A DNA stretch of 64,000 nucleotides from Magnetovibrio sp. (GCA_002717285.1 PBDF01000011.1:1-64000); one strand, 5' to 3'; counted from the first letter of the stretch, positions 52,779 to 64,000 are shown. The notes: a model not told the origin generated them from the sequence alone. Translations and numbers: made by a program.

Positions 52779-54569
52779 TCAATCCAGCTCATTTTTTAAA
52801 ATTTCAAGTCTAAGCCACTCTTCTTCAGCAGCAGTCAACTCTTCTTTGATAAAATTAAGCTTATCAGCTACTTTGTTGAAGGCTTTAGGATCAGTTAAAT
52901 AAAAATTTGGACAAGCAAGCTCTTCGTTATATTTTTTTAAATCCAATTCAAGAGCTGCAATTTTTTTAGGAAGTTGCTCTAAGGCATATATTTCGTTGTA
53001 TGACAACTTAGCTTTAATTTCTTTTTTTTGTACATCTTTTTGTCGTTTCCGAAATTTTTTCTCTGCACCAGAAGTTCCTATAAAAGTCCCACCTTGAGAA
53101 ATCATATCACTATAACCACCTGCGTATTCAACCCAATTACCATCGCCCTGAGAAGCAATAACACTAGTCACAACCCGATCCAAAAAATCTCGATCATGGC
53201 TGACTAAAAGAACTGTACCGCTGTAGTTTGCTAATAATTCTTGCAATAATTCTAGTGTTTCAAGATCAAGATCATTGGTTGGCTCATCAAGCACTAAAAA
53301 GTTAGACTCCACAGCAAATGCACGCGCCAACATTAATCGCCCACGCTCGCCACCGGATAAATCGCCGACTGGGGTCTTTGCCTGATTTGGCTCAAACAAA
53401 AAATCCTTCAAATAACCAACTATGTGGCGCTTCTTGCCTCCAACACTTATGAAATCACCACCACCGTTCAGCGCATCACTCAACGTCAAATTAGGGTCAA
53501 GACTCTCACGATTTTGTTCTAATGAGACCATTCTAAGATTTACACCAAGTTGCATGGAACCTTCATCGGGCTCGAGAGCACCCGTTAACATTTTAAGCAA
53601 AGTCGTTTTTCCTGCGCCATTTGGTCCGATAAGTCCAAGAGCATCACCACGCCTGATACGCAAAGAAAAATCTCTAACTATACATATACCCTTGTATGAC
53701 TTTGACAATTCCTTTGCTTCTCCGACCAACTTACCTGAGGCATTACTCTCACTAACACTCATCTTTAGCACGTTGGGAATCTGATATGTGTCCCGACGTT
53801 TTTGACGCAGGACATTGAGAGCTTTGAGACGTCTCTGATTACGTTTACGACGCGCTGAAACGCCATGTAGCAACCATTGATTTTCAACAATAAGCTTTCG
53901 ATTTAATTTATGTTGATTGAGTTCTTCAATTTTAACAATCTTGTCACGCCAGGATTCAAAATAGGCAAACCCCTTATCCAATCTTTTAGCACTACCCAGG
54001 CTGAGCCATATTGTAGCCTGTGATAAATTTTCTAAAAAACGCCGATCATGGCTAATCAAAACCATTGCCGATCGCATAGATTTTAATTCTTTTTCTAACC
54101 ATTCAATCGCTGGCAAATCAAGATGGTTAGTTGGCTCATCAAGCAGCAAGATATCAGGGCGTGGTGCTAATACACGAGCAAGTGCAGCACGGCGGGCTTG
54201 GCCTCCAGACAAGTTAGCTGTATCTTCACAACCGTTTAGACCCAGTTGTTCAAGTATATGCGCTCCCCTATAAGAATCATCATTGGAATCCAAACCTGCG
54301 TTTACATATTCACCGGTTGTTGCAAATTCTTTCAGTTTTGGCTCCTGAGGCAAATAGCGAATTGTAATTCCTGGCTGAATAAACACTTCGCCTGAGTCTC
54401 CTTCAATTAGCCCCGCAGCAATTTTTAATAACGTTGATTTACCTGATCCATTACGTCCGATTAAGCAGAGTCTCTCACCTCGGGACACAGAAATACATGC
54501 TTCTCTCAGTAAAGGGGTGCCACCAAAGGTCAAGGAAATGTCACGCAAAATTAAAATGGGTGGGGCCAT
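52779..54569 (-). CDS. ABC-F family ATPase (Uup-like)
   Basis: 596 residues with two nucleotide-binding domains and no membrane segments. Domain 1: Walker A GRNGSGKST, signature LSGGQARRAAL, Walker B ILLLDEPTNHLD. Domain 2: GPNGAGKTT, LSGGERGRLML, LVLDEPTNDLD. A linker of the ABC-F type separates them, and a charged coiled-coil C-terminal tail (last 80 residues) is typical of Uup. Members act on ribosomes or DNA; Uup affects transposon precise excision. Divergent from aspS. Confidence 0.92.
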   Translation of the reverse strand: MAPPILILRDISLTFGGTPLLREACISVSRGERLCLIGRNGSGKSTLLKIAAGLIEGDSGEVFIQPGITIRYLPQEPKLKEFATTGEYVNAGLDSNDDSYRGAHILEQLGLNGCEDTANLSGGQARRAALARVLAPRPDILLLDEPTNHLDLPAIEWLEKELKSMRSAMVLISHDRRFLENLSQATIWLSLGSAKRLDKGFAYFESWRDKIVKIEELNQHKLNRKLIVENQWLLHGVSARRKRNQRRLKALNVLRQKRRDTYQIPNVLKMSVSESNASGKLVGEAKELSKSYKGICIVRDFSLRIRRGDALGLIGPNGAGKTTLLKMLTGALEPDEGSMQLGVNLRMVSLEQNRESLDPNLTLSDALNGGGDFISVGGKKRHIVGYLKDFLFEPNQAKTPVGDLSGGERGRLMLARAFAVESNFLVLDEPTNDLDLETLELLQELLANYSGTVLLVSHDRDFLDRVVTSVIASQGDGNWVEYAGGYSDMISQGGTFIGTSGAEKKFRKRQKDVQKKEIKAKLSYNEIYALEQLPKKIAALELDLKKYNEELACPNFYLTDPKAFNKVADKLNFIKEELTAAEEEWLRLEILKNELD

Positions 54570-54948
54570 AAGAAGGGCTTTTACAACCGCTTTCGTCTTT
54601 AGTCAAACTTACCCTTTAATTGTTGTATATCTTTTCTTACACAAGCTAAAACCATTTGGTTATTGTTTCTCATCACAAATAACAGTCTTCTCTTGGAAAA
54701 CTTAAATGGCATACGAAATTAGTTTCTTGATGCAGAAAATCAACCCTTTCGGTATAGATGCACAAGTTTCTCTGTGATTAGAGCAAACTGACACCTCAAA
54801 AAAAGTGTCTTACATAATATTTTATGATTTTTGTAATAAAAGATAGTCTCCGAACCTAAAACACACCCTAATCAACTTGACAAATTGCCACTAAAGATGT
54901 GGTGTGCGCCAAGAAAATTATAAAGTTTAAAAGTCCAGAAGGATTATT
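54570..54948. other. Divergent intergenic region, ABC-F / aspS
   Basis: About 379 bases. It contains the 5' regions of both genes; a perfect TTGACA lies at 54877-54882, but no good -10 follows at 16-18 nt. The arms ACACACC (54861) and GGTGTG (54901) form an inverted repeat around it. No gene was seen. Confidence 0.4.
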
Positions 54949-54975
54949 ATGATTAGCATGCTGAAAACATCATGA
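54949..54975 (+). promoter_or_regulatory. Leader mini-ORF coupled to aspS
   Basis: AAGGA at 54939-54943 lies 5 nt before an ATG that opens an 8-codon frame (Met-Ile-Ser-Met-Leu-Lys-Thr-Ser). Its TGA stop overlaps the aspS ATG as ATGA (54972-54975). aspS itself has no ribosome site of its own at the usual distance, and its frame is closed upstream by TAG at 54954. The ribosome therefore probably enters at the mini-ORF and reinitiates at aspS. Confidence 0.6.
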
Positions 54976-56753
54976 ATGCATATAGAACTCATACTTGTGA
55001 ACAATTACGAAATAAACACATCGGCGAGCAAGTACGATTGTCTGGATGGGTTCACCGAAAACGCGACCACGGCAATCTTTTGTTCCTGGACCTACGTGAT
55101 CATTACGGTATTACGCAATGTGTAATTGAATCAGACTCAAGTTTCTTTTCATTACTTGATAGTGTTCGACAGGAAAGTGTTGTTTCTCTAGTCGGAAAAG
55201 TGAAAGAGCGTAGTAACTCTACAATCAATTCATCATTACCCACTGGCAATGTTGAAGTTCACATCAGCGAGTTTAAATTACTGTCAGAAGCAGACGAGCT
55301 ACCCATGCCGGTATTTGGCGAGCAAGAATATCCAGAAGAAACGCGTCTAAAATACCGTTTTTTAGACCTTCGCCGTGCAACGTTGCATGATAATATGATG
55401 CTTCGCTCTAAAGTCATGTCAACAGTTAGAATGAGTATGGAAAGAATTGGTTTTTTTGAGCATCAAACACCAATCTTGACATCATCATCACCAGAGGGTG
55501 CGCGTGACTTTCTAGTTCCCAGTCGGCTCAACCCTGGGCGCTTCTATGCACTACCTCAAGCACCGCAAATTTTTAAACAAATGATTATGGTTGCTGGATT
55601 TGACCGATATTTTCAAATTGCTCCGTGTTTCAGAGACGAGGACCCACGTGCAGATCGATCTCCCGGTGAATTTTATCAATTGGACGTAGAAATGGCGTTT
55701 GTAGAACAGGAAGATGTTCTTTGTGCGATCGAGCCTGTTACCCACGACCTTTTCGCCAATAACTCTGATAAAACCGTCACACCCGTGCCGTTTCCGCGCC
55801 TGACTTTTGCGGAAACTATGCTGAAATATGGGACTGACAAGCCCGACTTACGAATAAATATTGAAATTTGTGATGTAAGTAATATTTTTGATGGTTCTGA
55901 TTTCTCAATTTTTGCATCTGTTGTGGAAAATGGTGGAGTTGTTCGAGCCATACCCGCTGAGGGAGCAGCAGCACAACCGCGCAGTTTCTTTGACAAAATG
56001 AATAGTTGGGCCCAAGATCAAGGAGCGCCCGGTCTTGGCTGGATAGCCTTTACTGGTGATGAGGCAAAAGGACCTATTGCCAAACGTTTAGGAGAGGAAC
56101 GCCTTAACAAGCTTAAGAAAATAGTTGGCCTTAAGAATGGAGATGGTGTGTTCTTTTCTAGCGGACCAGAGAAAGAAGCGGCAAATTTAGCCGGCAAGGC
56201 TCGCGAACAGATCGGCATACAGCTCAACATGTTTGACAATAATCAGTTCAATATGGTCTGGATCATTGATTACCCAATGTACGAATGGGATGAAAAGGAA
56301 GAAAAGCTTGATTTCTCACATAACCCCTTTTCAATGCCCCAGGGTGGAATTGAAGCTCTCGATAACAATAACAAACTAGACATTCTTGGTTATCAATATG
56401 ATCTTGTCTGTAACGGTGTTGAACTGGGTAGTGGTGCCATCAGGAACCATGAGCCAGAAACTATGTTCAAAGCATTCGAGTTAGTCGGCTATTCTCGTGA
56501 GGAAGTCAAAACGAAGTTTGGTGGTCTGCTGCGAGCCTTTCACTTTGGAGCACCACCCCACGGGGGTATTGCCTTGGGATTGGATCGTATAGTCATGCTC
56601 CTGCTGAATGAGTCAAATATTCGTGAAGTAATTATGTTTCCACTCAATCAACAAGCTGAAGATCCACTGTTGGGGGCGCCATCGGAAATCGAAGATGCCC
56701 GCTATAAGGAACTCTACCTAAAGTTTAGGGCTCCTAAAACAATTAAATCTTGA
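54972..56753 (+). CDS. aspS: Aspartate-tRNA ligase
   Basis: 593 residues, the normal length of the bacterial enzyme. N-terminal OB-fold anticodon-binding domain (LSGWVHRKRDHGNLLFLDLRD, 20-45); class II core with the motif 2 region FRDEDPRADRSPGEFYQLD; GAD insertion domain (about 290-400); motif 3 GIALGLDRIVMLL near the end. It charges tRNA-Asp, and in many alphaproteobacteria also tRNA-Asn followed by GatCAB; this cannot be decided here. The start is coupled to an upstream mini-ORF. Confidence 0.96.
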   Translation: MNAYRTHTCEQLRNKHIGEQVRLSGWVHRKRDHGNLLFLDLRDHYGITQCVIESDSSFFSLLDSVRQESVVSLVGKVKERSNSTINSSLPTGNVEVHISEFKLLSEADELPMPVFGEQEYPEETRLKYRFLDLRRATLHDNMMLRSKVMSTVRMSMERIGFFEHQTPILTSSSPEGARDFLVPSRLNPGRFYALPQAPQIFKQMIMVAGFDRYFQIAPCFRDEDPRADRSPGEFYQLDVEMAFVEQEDVLCAIEPVTHDLFANNSDKTVTPVPFPRLTFAETMLKYGTDKPDLRINIEICDVSNIFDGSDFSIFASVVENGGVVRAIPAEGAAAQPRSFFDKMNSWAQDQGAPGLGWIAFTGDEAKGPIAKRLGEERLNKLKKIVGLKNGDGVFFSSGPEKEAANLAGKAREQIGIQLNMFDNNQFNMVWIIDYPMYEWDEKEEKLDFSHNPFSMPQGGIEALDNNNKLDILGYQYDLVCNGVELGSGAIRNHEPETMFKAFELVGYSREEVKTKFGGLLRAFHFGAPPHGGIALGLDRIVMLLLNESNIREVIMFPLNQQAEDPLLGAPSEIEDARYKELYLKFRAPKTIKS

Positions 56754-56814
56754 GTGTTAAATTATTAGCAGTTGAGGCCTAATGATAACATTTCTTGAAA
56801 ATTAAGGTTTTGTA

Positions 56815-58200
56815 ATGACATCCAGTTCTAAGGACCACAAAAAAGCCAGTATAGGTGTAATAGGTGTCGGAGGAGGCGGTGGAAACGCTATAAATAACAT
56901 GATCCAAGCTGACCTTGCAGGCGTTACTTTCCTTGCTGCAAATACAGATGCTCAAGCTTTGGCGACCACACTTGCATCTAATTCTATGCAGTTGGGGCTG
57001 AGCTTAACCAACGGACTTGGATCAGGGGCTCAAGTAGCTGTAGGCCGTGCTGCAGCAGAAGAATCTGAAGAAGAAATTAGAGAGTGGGTATCACAATATG
57101 ACCTTCTATTTATCACTGCCGGACTAGGGGGAGGTACAGGAACTGGAGTAATCCCAATCATTGCCAAGATCGCTCAAGAAGAAAACACGCTGAGTATTGC
57201 TGTTGTAACTTTACCTTTTAATTTTGAGGGCTCCCGGCGCATGAGTGCTGCAACAGAGGGATTGGCAGAGCTTGAAAAGCTAGTAAATACTTTGATCATT
57301 ATTCCCAATCAAAATTTGTTTGCTGTCGCCAATGCCACTACTACCTTGGCTGATGCCTTTGCCCTAGCTGATGAAGTGCTACTTGATGCCATTCGTGGCA
57401 TTACGAATTTAATTACCCTACCCGGGATGATCAATTTAGACTTTGCAGACGTTAAGGCAGTCATCACCAAAACAGGTCGTGCCATGATGGGAACAGGGGT
57501 TGCATCTGGAAGTAATAGAGCTTTGGATGCAGCAGAAGCTGCTATTGCCAACCCCCTGCTGGAAACTGCTTCCATCAAAGGGGCGAGAGGTTTGCTAATC
57601 AGCATTACAGGGGGGGCAGATATGACGTTGTTCGAAATTGACGAAGCTGCAAACAGAATTCGTAACGAGGTTGATAATGATTGCCTCGTTATCTTCGGCA
57701 GTGCTTTTGATCCGACTCTTGAGGGCAGTCTCAGAGTTTCAATAGTCGCCACAGGACTGTGCGAACGGTCAAGGCTAAATAAAGATCAACAAGAGTCAGA
57801 AACTAATATAAAATCTAAATTAAATTTTGCACTTGAGCCTAAACCTCAACCTGAATTAGAGCCTGAGCTTGACCTAGAGAGGACATCAAAAGCCTCAAAG
57901 CAACCAATTGACCCGGTAATGGAACCTGAAACAGAGACCATTATTGAACCTGCTAGTAACAAGGCGAGTGATAAAACTCAAACAAATTTGACAAACAAAC
58001 CAATTCCGACACCTACTGTGCCCCGGCCAGAAAACCCTCGTCCTGTTGGAACACCTACCCCCCATGCCACACATCAAAATACAATGAACAAGCAACCTGA
58101 GGAAAAACACTCAGAAACAGTTCTTCACGATGAGCCAAAAGTAGCCGAAAAAAAGAAGCCAAAACTGAGCTGGACCAAAAAAATATTTGGTTCGGACTAG
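56815..58200 (+). CDS. FtsZ family protein, divergent C-terminus
   Basis: 461 residues. The tubulin/FtsZ core (about 1-320) is intact: IGVIGVGGGGGNAINNMI, GTP signature GLGGGTGTG (103-111), NQNLFAVANATTTLADAFALAD, and the synergy-loop residues of NLDFAD (207-212), so it should bind and hydrolyse GTP. The core differs from housekeeping alpha FtsZ in the ring of residues around LLDAIRGITNLITLPGMI. The linker (about 320-448) is rich in Glu, Pro and Thr. The end is KLSWTKKIFGSD; the usual FtsZ C-terminal peptide (DIPAFLRR type) that binds FtsA/ZipA is not seen. The neighbours are aspS and gpt, not the dcw cluster. AAGG precedes the ATG. Probably a second FtsZ. Confidence 0.9.
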   Translation: MTSSSKDHKKASIGVIGVGGGGGNAINNMIQADLAGVTFLAANTDAQALATTLASNSMQLGLSLTNGLGSGAQVAVGRAAAEESEEEIREWVSQYDLLFITAGLGGGTGTGVIPIIAKIAQEENTLSIAVVTLPFNFEGSRRMSAATEGLAELEKLVNTLIIIPNQNLFAVANATTTLADAFALADEVLLDAIRGITNLITLPGMINLDFADVKAVITKTGRAMMGTGVASGSNRALDAAEAAIANPLLETASIKGARGLLISITGGADMTLFEIDEAANRIRNEVDNDCLVIFGSAFDPTLEGSLRVSIVATGLCERSRLNKDQQESETNIKSKLNFALEPKPQPELEPELDLERTSKASKQPIDPVMEPETETIIEPASNKASDKTQTNLTNKPIPTPTVPRPENPRPVGTPTPHATHQNTMNKQPEEKHSETVLHDEPKVAEKKKPKLSWTKKIFGSD

Positions 58201-58281
58201 AGCTATTCTTGCACTAGTCCTGAATTTCCTAGTGGGTAAATATTAGTTAACATATTAAGTAGACCTCAAAAGGCACCACAA

Positions 58282-58791
58282 ATGGCTATTAACAAAGATA
58301 CCATCCCACATAACGTTTCGTGGACCGAGGTTCACCGAGACACTAAACACCTTGTACGAAAGTTGATAAAAAAAGGGCCTTGGAGTGGTATTGTTGCTTT
58401 GACCAGAGGAGGATTGGTGCCGGCTTCAATTCTTGCCCGCGAGATGGAAATTCGTGTTGTTGATACACTTTGCATTTCTACTTACGAAGAGCAACTAAAG
58501 GGGACTGTGAAGGTTCTAAAAGTGCCAGAATATGCCGCAGCAGTTGATGGGGAAGGCTGGTTGCTTGTCGACGATCTAGTAGATACAGGAACAACAGCAA
58601 GGAGGGCTAAGAAGATTCTTCCCAAAAGCCACTTTGCAACTGTCTATGCAAAACCGCTAGGCCTGCCTGAAGTCAACACTTTCGTCTCAGAAGTAGCTCA
58701 AAACGTTTGGGTTTTTCCCTTGGGACACGGAGCCCCAATACATACCACCATTAGTCGGAAAAATCTCCTAAGCTATAAATCTCTATCTTAA
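58282..58791 (+). CDS. gpt: Xanthine phosphoribosyltransferase
   Basis: 169 residues. The PRPP-binding motif is WLLVDDLVDTGTTARRAKK, with VALTRGGLVPASILAREM before it (the purine PRTase arrangement). It salvages xanthine and guanine to XMP and GMP. The C-terminal end (VFPLGHGAPIHTTI) differs slightly from the common IxFPWD. It ends in a 4-nt convergent overlap with the nickel/cobalt-transporter-like gene. Confidence 0.88.
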   Translation: MAINKDTIPHNVSWTEVHRDTKHLVRKLIKKGPWSGIVALTRGGLVPASILAREMEIRVVDTLCISTYEEQLKGTVKVLKVPEYAAAVDGEGWLLVDDLVDTGTTARRAKKILPKSHFATVYAKPLGLPEVNTFVSEVAQNVWVFPLGHGAPIHTTISRKNLLSYKSLS

Positions 58792-59489
58792 GCAAAATAA
58801 ATACAATAATAAATATTAAACAGTCCTAACCCAACTGAAAAACCACCAAGTACAAAACTCAGTCCACTATAGGCCCACGTCAAGGAATTGGCCACATAGC
58901 GCAAGGGAACAGAAATAAAAATACTCAGAAGTCCCATGCCAGCAATCGACCCTATACCAAACAAGCTAATATAGATAATTTTGGCTGACACCGACTCCAT
59001 ACTCTGCATTGTTAACAAAACCAATGCTGCTGCCCCAGCTAAGCCGTGTATCATACCAACTGCCAAGGCACGCATTGGCATCTCTTTAAGGTGTTTGTGA
59101 TTATGAGTTGAGGCTTCGTGATTTTTTTCATTCTCATGAAAATGAGCATGGAAGTGACGCCCTTTGTCCGCATGAGCATGAACATGAAAGTGCATGCGCT
59201 TTTTGATCAGGCGATAGATCACATCTCCCCCAAGTACTACTAGTAAGACACCCACTAAGGCCTCAAGAATTAGGGTAATGTCTTGTGACAAATGTAAATT
59301 AAGCATGACTATTATTGAACCAAAGGCAAACAAAGTGAGTGTATGTCCCATGCCCCACATGACGCCTAAGGGGAGAATTTGACGTAAATTTCTTGCACGT
59401 GTAGCAAGAATTGTTACAGCAGCTACGTGATCGGCCTCAAGCGCATGACGCATGCCAATTAGAAAACCAAATAAAAGGAAACCGCTCAT
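58788..59489 (-). CDS. Nickel/cobalt transporter-like membrane protein (UreH/NiCoT-like)
   Basis: 233 residues, about six membrane segments. Helix 1 has the HALEADHVAAV motif of NiCoT and UreH proteins (HX4DH). A His-rich cytoplasmic or periplasmic loop (MHFHVHAHADKGRHFHAHFH, residues about 103-130) would bind metal. A nickel or cobalt permease, or a urease accessory-type exporter, is likely; no urease or hydrogenase genes are in the window. Confidence 0.85.
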   Translation of the reverse strand: MSGFLLFGFLIGMRHALEADHVAAVTILATRARNLRQILPLGVMWGMGHTLTLFAFGSIIVMLNLHLSQDITLILEALVGVLLVVLGGDVIYRLIKKRMHFHVHAHADKGRHFHAHFHENEKNHEASTHNHKHLKEMPMRALAVGMIHGLAGAAALVLLTMQSMESVSAKIIYISLFGIGSIAGMGLLSIFISVPLRYVANSLTWAYSGLSFVLGGFSVGLGLFNIYYCIYFA

Positions 59490-59845
59490 TTAAAGAAACA
59501 ACTTCAAAGAAATAGAAAAAAATAATAATTAGTCGTTATCACGAACACGTTGCTACCGTAATATTCTGATAAGCAACGCAAGCTAGCAGAATATCCAAAG
59601 TTACTTAAATTGTATAGCAACCAAGTTTAAGAAACACCTAAAAATGATTATTAATTAAATTAACTTACTTATTAATCAGCTACGGAATTGTTAAAAGACT
59701 AGGTTAGTGAATTTACTCATACAATCAGAGCAGTCATCAATTGATAATAAAACTATTGTGTGCTTAGTCTAAGAGTAGGGATTATAAACGTCTAGTAATT
59801 ATCTGTATTTGTTCTTACGCACTATATTCTGTAAGTTTACGCCTC
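59490..59845. other. Divergent intergenic region before queA
   Basis: 356 AT-rich bases between the divergent UreH-like gene and queA. No gene seen. TTGATA (59741) and TATAAA (59783) occur before queA but not at promoter spacing. No preQ1-riboswitch-like sequence was recognised. Confidence 0.35.
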
Positions 59846-61998
<2,153 letters not shown>

Positions 61999-62114
61999 CG
62001 TAAATACCCCAACGTTTAATAGTAGATTGGATTGCCTTAATATTCTGCAAATAGTCAAACAACATGATAATCGATTAATCACAATTTAACAAAAGTTTAT
62101 CTTAAGGATTCTCT

Positions 62115-62579
62115 ATGTCAGATAATATGTATGGTAACCTGTCCCAACTAGGTGGTAGCGGTCATCCTAAATCGTCACCCAAAAAGGCTGTTTTGGAAAC
62201 TGTGCCTAACCCACAAGCGGATGAAGATTATCTCGTTCGCTTCAGTTGCCCAGAATTTACCTCTGTATGCCCAGTCACCGGCCAGCCAGACTTTGCTCAT
62301 TTAGTAATTGACTACGCCCCAAAATTGCAACTTATTGAGAGCAAGTCTCTAAAACTTTACCTAACTAGCTTTCGAAATCATGGGGCATTTCACGAAGACT
62401 GCACCATCTCAATTGCTAAAAAAATAACTTCTGCGGCAAAACCCAAATGGCTTCGCATTGGGGGTTATTGGTACCCACGTGGTGGAATTCCAATAGACAT
62501 ATTTTATCAAACAGGCAAGCTACCGGTCGGTCTTTGGGTCCCTGACCAAGGTGTACCTGGCTATAAAGGACGTGGATAA
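62115..62579 (+). CDS. queF: preQ0 reductase QueF
   Basis: 154 residues, the short (unimodular) type. NADPH-dependent reduction of 7-cyano-7-deazaguanine (preQ0) to preQ1. The catalytic Cys is in [14 protein letters not shown] and the NADPH/substrate motif is [22 protein letters not shown], both intact. AAGGA precedes the ATG at 8 nt. It follows queA-tgt. Confidence 0.96.
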   Translation: MSDNMYGNLSQLGGSGHPKSSPKKAVLETVPNPQADEDYLVRFSCPEFTSVCPVTGQPDFAHLVIDYAPKLQLIESKSLKLYLTSFRNHGAFHEDCTISIAKKITSAAKPKWLRIGGYWYPRGGIPIDIFYQTGKLPVGLWVPDQGVPGYKGRG

Positions 62580-62689
62580 TTTACAAATAGATTTTTATTC
62601 AATGAAAACTAATTGAAGCTTGGGGCTATGACAGAAACAAATGAATAGCTAGTTATCTGCATAGTCTTAACTCAATCAAAATATCATGG

Positions 62690-63178
62690 CTAGTTTGATG
62701 ATTGTATTTCACGCTTTCGGATCATCCACCACACAATTAATGCTCCAATGATTTTGGATGCGGACATTGCAAAAATTCCAACAGGGGTTAGCAAGCTCAA
62801 AATCCCAAGGAAAACAGCACTGTCAATAGGTGCTCCGAGCAAACTAGAAAACAAAATCCGTTGTGACAGAGGTCGCTTTGTATAAGTGTAAACGGCCCAA
62901 TCGGCCAATTCGCTGATCAAAAAAGCCACTGCACTTGCTGTAGCAACAAATGGGCTTGCCATAAAATAACTAATCGCCACACCAACCAACATTGCTAATA
63001 AAACCTTGTGGCCAACCTCACGTTGGGCAAAATCACGGGCGACGAAAATAAAACCCACTAACAATGCTACAGGTGGCCACATTGTACCATCTGGAAGCTT
63101 GACTAGTGGTACCACTGTAAAGGCATAATTTACTGCAACAATCAGTACGACGTAAAGCGTAAGAAATTTGTATGGCAT
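62690..63178 (-). CDS. VUT-family queuosine-precursor transporter (YhhQ-like)
   Basis: 162 residues with about six membrane segments. Residues typical of the VUT/YhhQ family: PDGTMWPPVALLVGFIFVARDFAQREVG, SELADWAVYTYTKRPLSQRILFSSLLGAPIDS. Members import preQ0/preQ1. Its place among queA, tgt, queF and queG supports this; it faces the opposite strand. Confidence 0.85.
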   Translation of the reverse strand: MPYKFLTLYVVLIVAVNYAFTVVPLVKLPDGTMWPPVALLVGFIFVARDFAQREVGHKVLLAMLVGVAISYFMASPFVATASAVAFLISELADWAVYTYTKRPLSQRILFSSLLGAPIDSAVFLGILSLLTPVGIFAMSASKIIGALIVWWMIRKREIQSSN

Positions 63179-63258
63179 TTAAATTCATCTCTAATGATAA
63201 AGTGTTTGATTTAGGTATTTATTTAGTTATTTAAGACAGTTGTAACAAGTTTGAACTA

Positions 63259-64000
63259 ATGGAAGTAGAAAAATCAATAAAAAACAAAGCTTTTGAAGTT
63301 GGCTTTGATGTCATTGGCTTTACTGATGTGGCAACTGATAAAAGACTTAAAACTAACTTATATCAATACCTAAGAGATGGTCGTCAGGGAAATATGGACT
63401 GGATGGCCAAGAACACAGATCGTCGCACATCAGCCCGAAATTTATGGCCCGAGGTAAACTCAATCATTGTCTTGGGTTTGAATTATGGCCCAGCAGAGCC
63501 TCCTACATTAGCTTTGAAGCGTACTGATAGAGGTAACATCAGCGTTTATGCCCAAGGAAAAGATTATCATGATTTAGTCAAAAAAAAATTAAAGAAAATT
63601 GGTCAATGGCTTGTCGAAAAACACGCTTGCGAGATAAAGGTTTTTGTTGACACAGCCCCAGTAATGGAAAAACCATTGGCACAAAAAGCTGGGTTAGGTT
63701 GGCAGGGAAAGCACACCAATCTGGTTTCCCCTAATTTAGGTTCATGGCTTTTTTTAGGAGAAATATTCACAACACTCAAACTAACGCCCGATACACCATG
63801 TGTTGATCAATGTGGCACTTGTCGTGCCTGTCTAGATGCATGTCCAACTGATGCTTTAGATGTGCCGTACCAAATAGACCCACGACGTTGCATATCTTAC
63901 TTAACTATTGAACACAAAGGCAATATCCCTGAAGACCTAGCCTCTGCAATGGGAAATCGCATATACGGCTGTGACGACTGTCTGGATGCTTGTCCATGGA
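63259..64000 (+). CDS. queG: Epoxyqueuosine reductase (partial, cut by right edge)
   Basis: 247 codons from ATG 63259, no stop before the window ends. Reduces epoxyqueuosine to queuosine in tRNA with cobalamin and [4Fe-4S] clusters. Visible features: GFDVIGFTDV, VYAQGKDYHDLVK, WQGKHTNLVS, and the ferredoxin cluster motif CGTCRACLDACPTDAL; a second cluster motif starts at CDDCLDACPW at the edge. The remaining C-terminus lies outside. Confidence 0.95.
   Translation, partial: MEVEKSIKNKAFEVGFDVIGFTDVATDKRLKTNLYQYLRDGRQGNMDWMAKNTDRRTSARNLWPEVNSIIVLGLNYGPAEPPTLALKRTDRGNISVYAQGKDYHDLVKKKLKKIGQWLVEKHACEIKVFVDTAPVMEKPLAQKAGLGWQGKHTNLVSPNLGSWLFLGEIFTTLKLTPDTPCVDQCGTCRACLDACPTDALDVPYQIDPRRCISYLTIEHKGNIPEDLASAMGNRIYGCDDCLDACPW

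Noticed and set aside
58212..58234. Small inverted repeat (CACTAG ... CTAGTG) after the FtsZ-like gene
   Set aside because: Only 6 bp, an 11-nt loop and no T-run after it; not convincing as a terminator.
59490..59845. preQ1 riboswitch upstream of queA
   Set aside because: I looked for the short pseudoknot pattern because the cluster is for queuosine, but recognised no matching sequence; not decisive without a covariance search.

Overview
The window is a gene-dense stretch of a Gram-negative bacterial chromosome, most likely a free-living aquatic alphaproteobacterium. That placement is an inference. It rests on an alpha-type FtsZ core, an IF-3 that appears to begin with an alpha-like Arg-Arg-Pro motif, polA paired with a CHCC zinc-finger gene, MsrPQ, TolC-type outer-membrane proteins and pseudoazurin. 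Most of the window is AT-rich to the eye; the first 12 kb is less so. No rRNA, CRISPR array, insertion sequence or prophage was seen. The order reads as ordinary core chromosome with accessory patches.

Layout. 1-12342 (minus): one uninterrupted frame for a giant surface or secreted protein that runs off the left edge (at least 4114 residues). It has an N-terminal FecR domain, a very long Ala-rich helical region broken up by small beta modules, a row of cadherin-like repeats, and RTX calcium-binding repeats. A TolC-family gene lies just upstream on the same strand, which suggests type I secretion. 14589-21662 (minus): the classical translation cluster thrS-infC-rpmI-rplT-pheS-pheT. infC appears to start at AUA, and a strong sigma70-like promoter precedes rpmI. 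21735-28570: two glycosyltransferases, hydrolase, epimerase-like and GST genes, an unknown gene, and the msrP-msrQ pair. 28610-31582 (minus): polA and a 59-residue zinc-finger gene. 31717-37367 (plus): an ABC ATPase without a visible permease, a lipoprotein hydrolase, two SAM methyltransferases and a large polytopic membrane protein. 37400-42801 (minus): ilvA, a TSUP permease, and a DUF1538 membrane protein followed by two PII-like genes.

43169-43255 is tRNA-Leu(CAA). 43593-52559 holds small accessory genes: DUF2237, a NagD-like phosphatase, a thioredoxin/TolC/short membrane-fusion operon, DUF3050, MAPEG, FolB-like, VOC plus SDR, a YczE-like membrane protein and pseudoazurin. 52779-64000 returns to housekeeping functions: an ABC-F ATPase, aspS with a coupled leader mini-ORF, a divergent FtsZ, gpt, a nickel/cobalt-transporter-like gene, and a queuosine cluster (queA, tgt, queF, a VUT-family transporter, queG) cut by the right edge.

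The most promising unexplored systems are the DUF1538/double-PII operon, the giant FecR-Ala-RTX protein, the thioredoxin-TolC-short adaptor operon, and the FtsZ without a recognisable C-terminal peptide. Frames and motifs were read directly. Family names come from recognition of sequence patterns, not from a database search.
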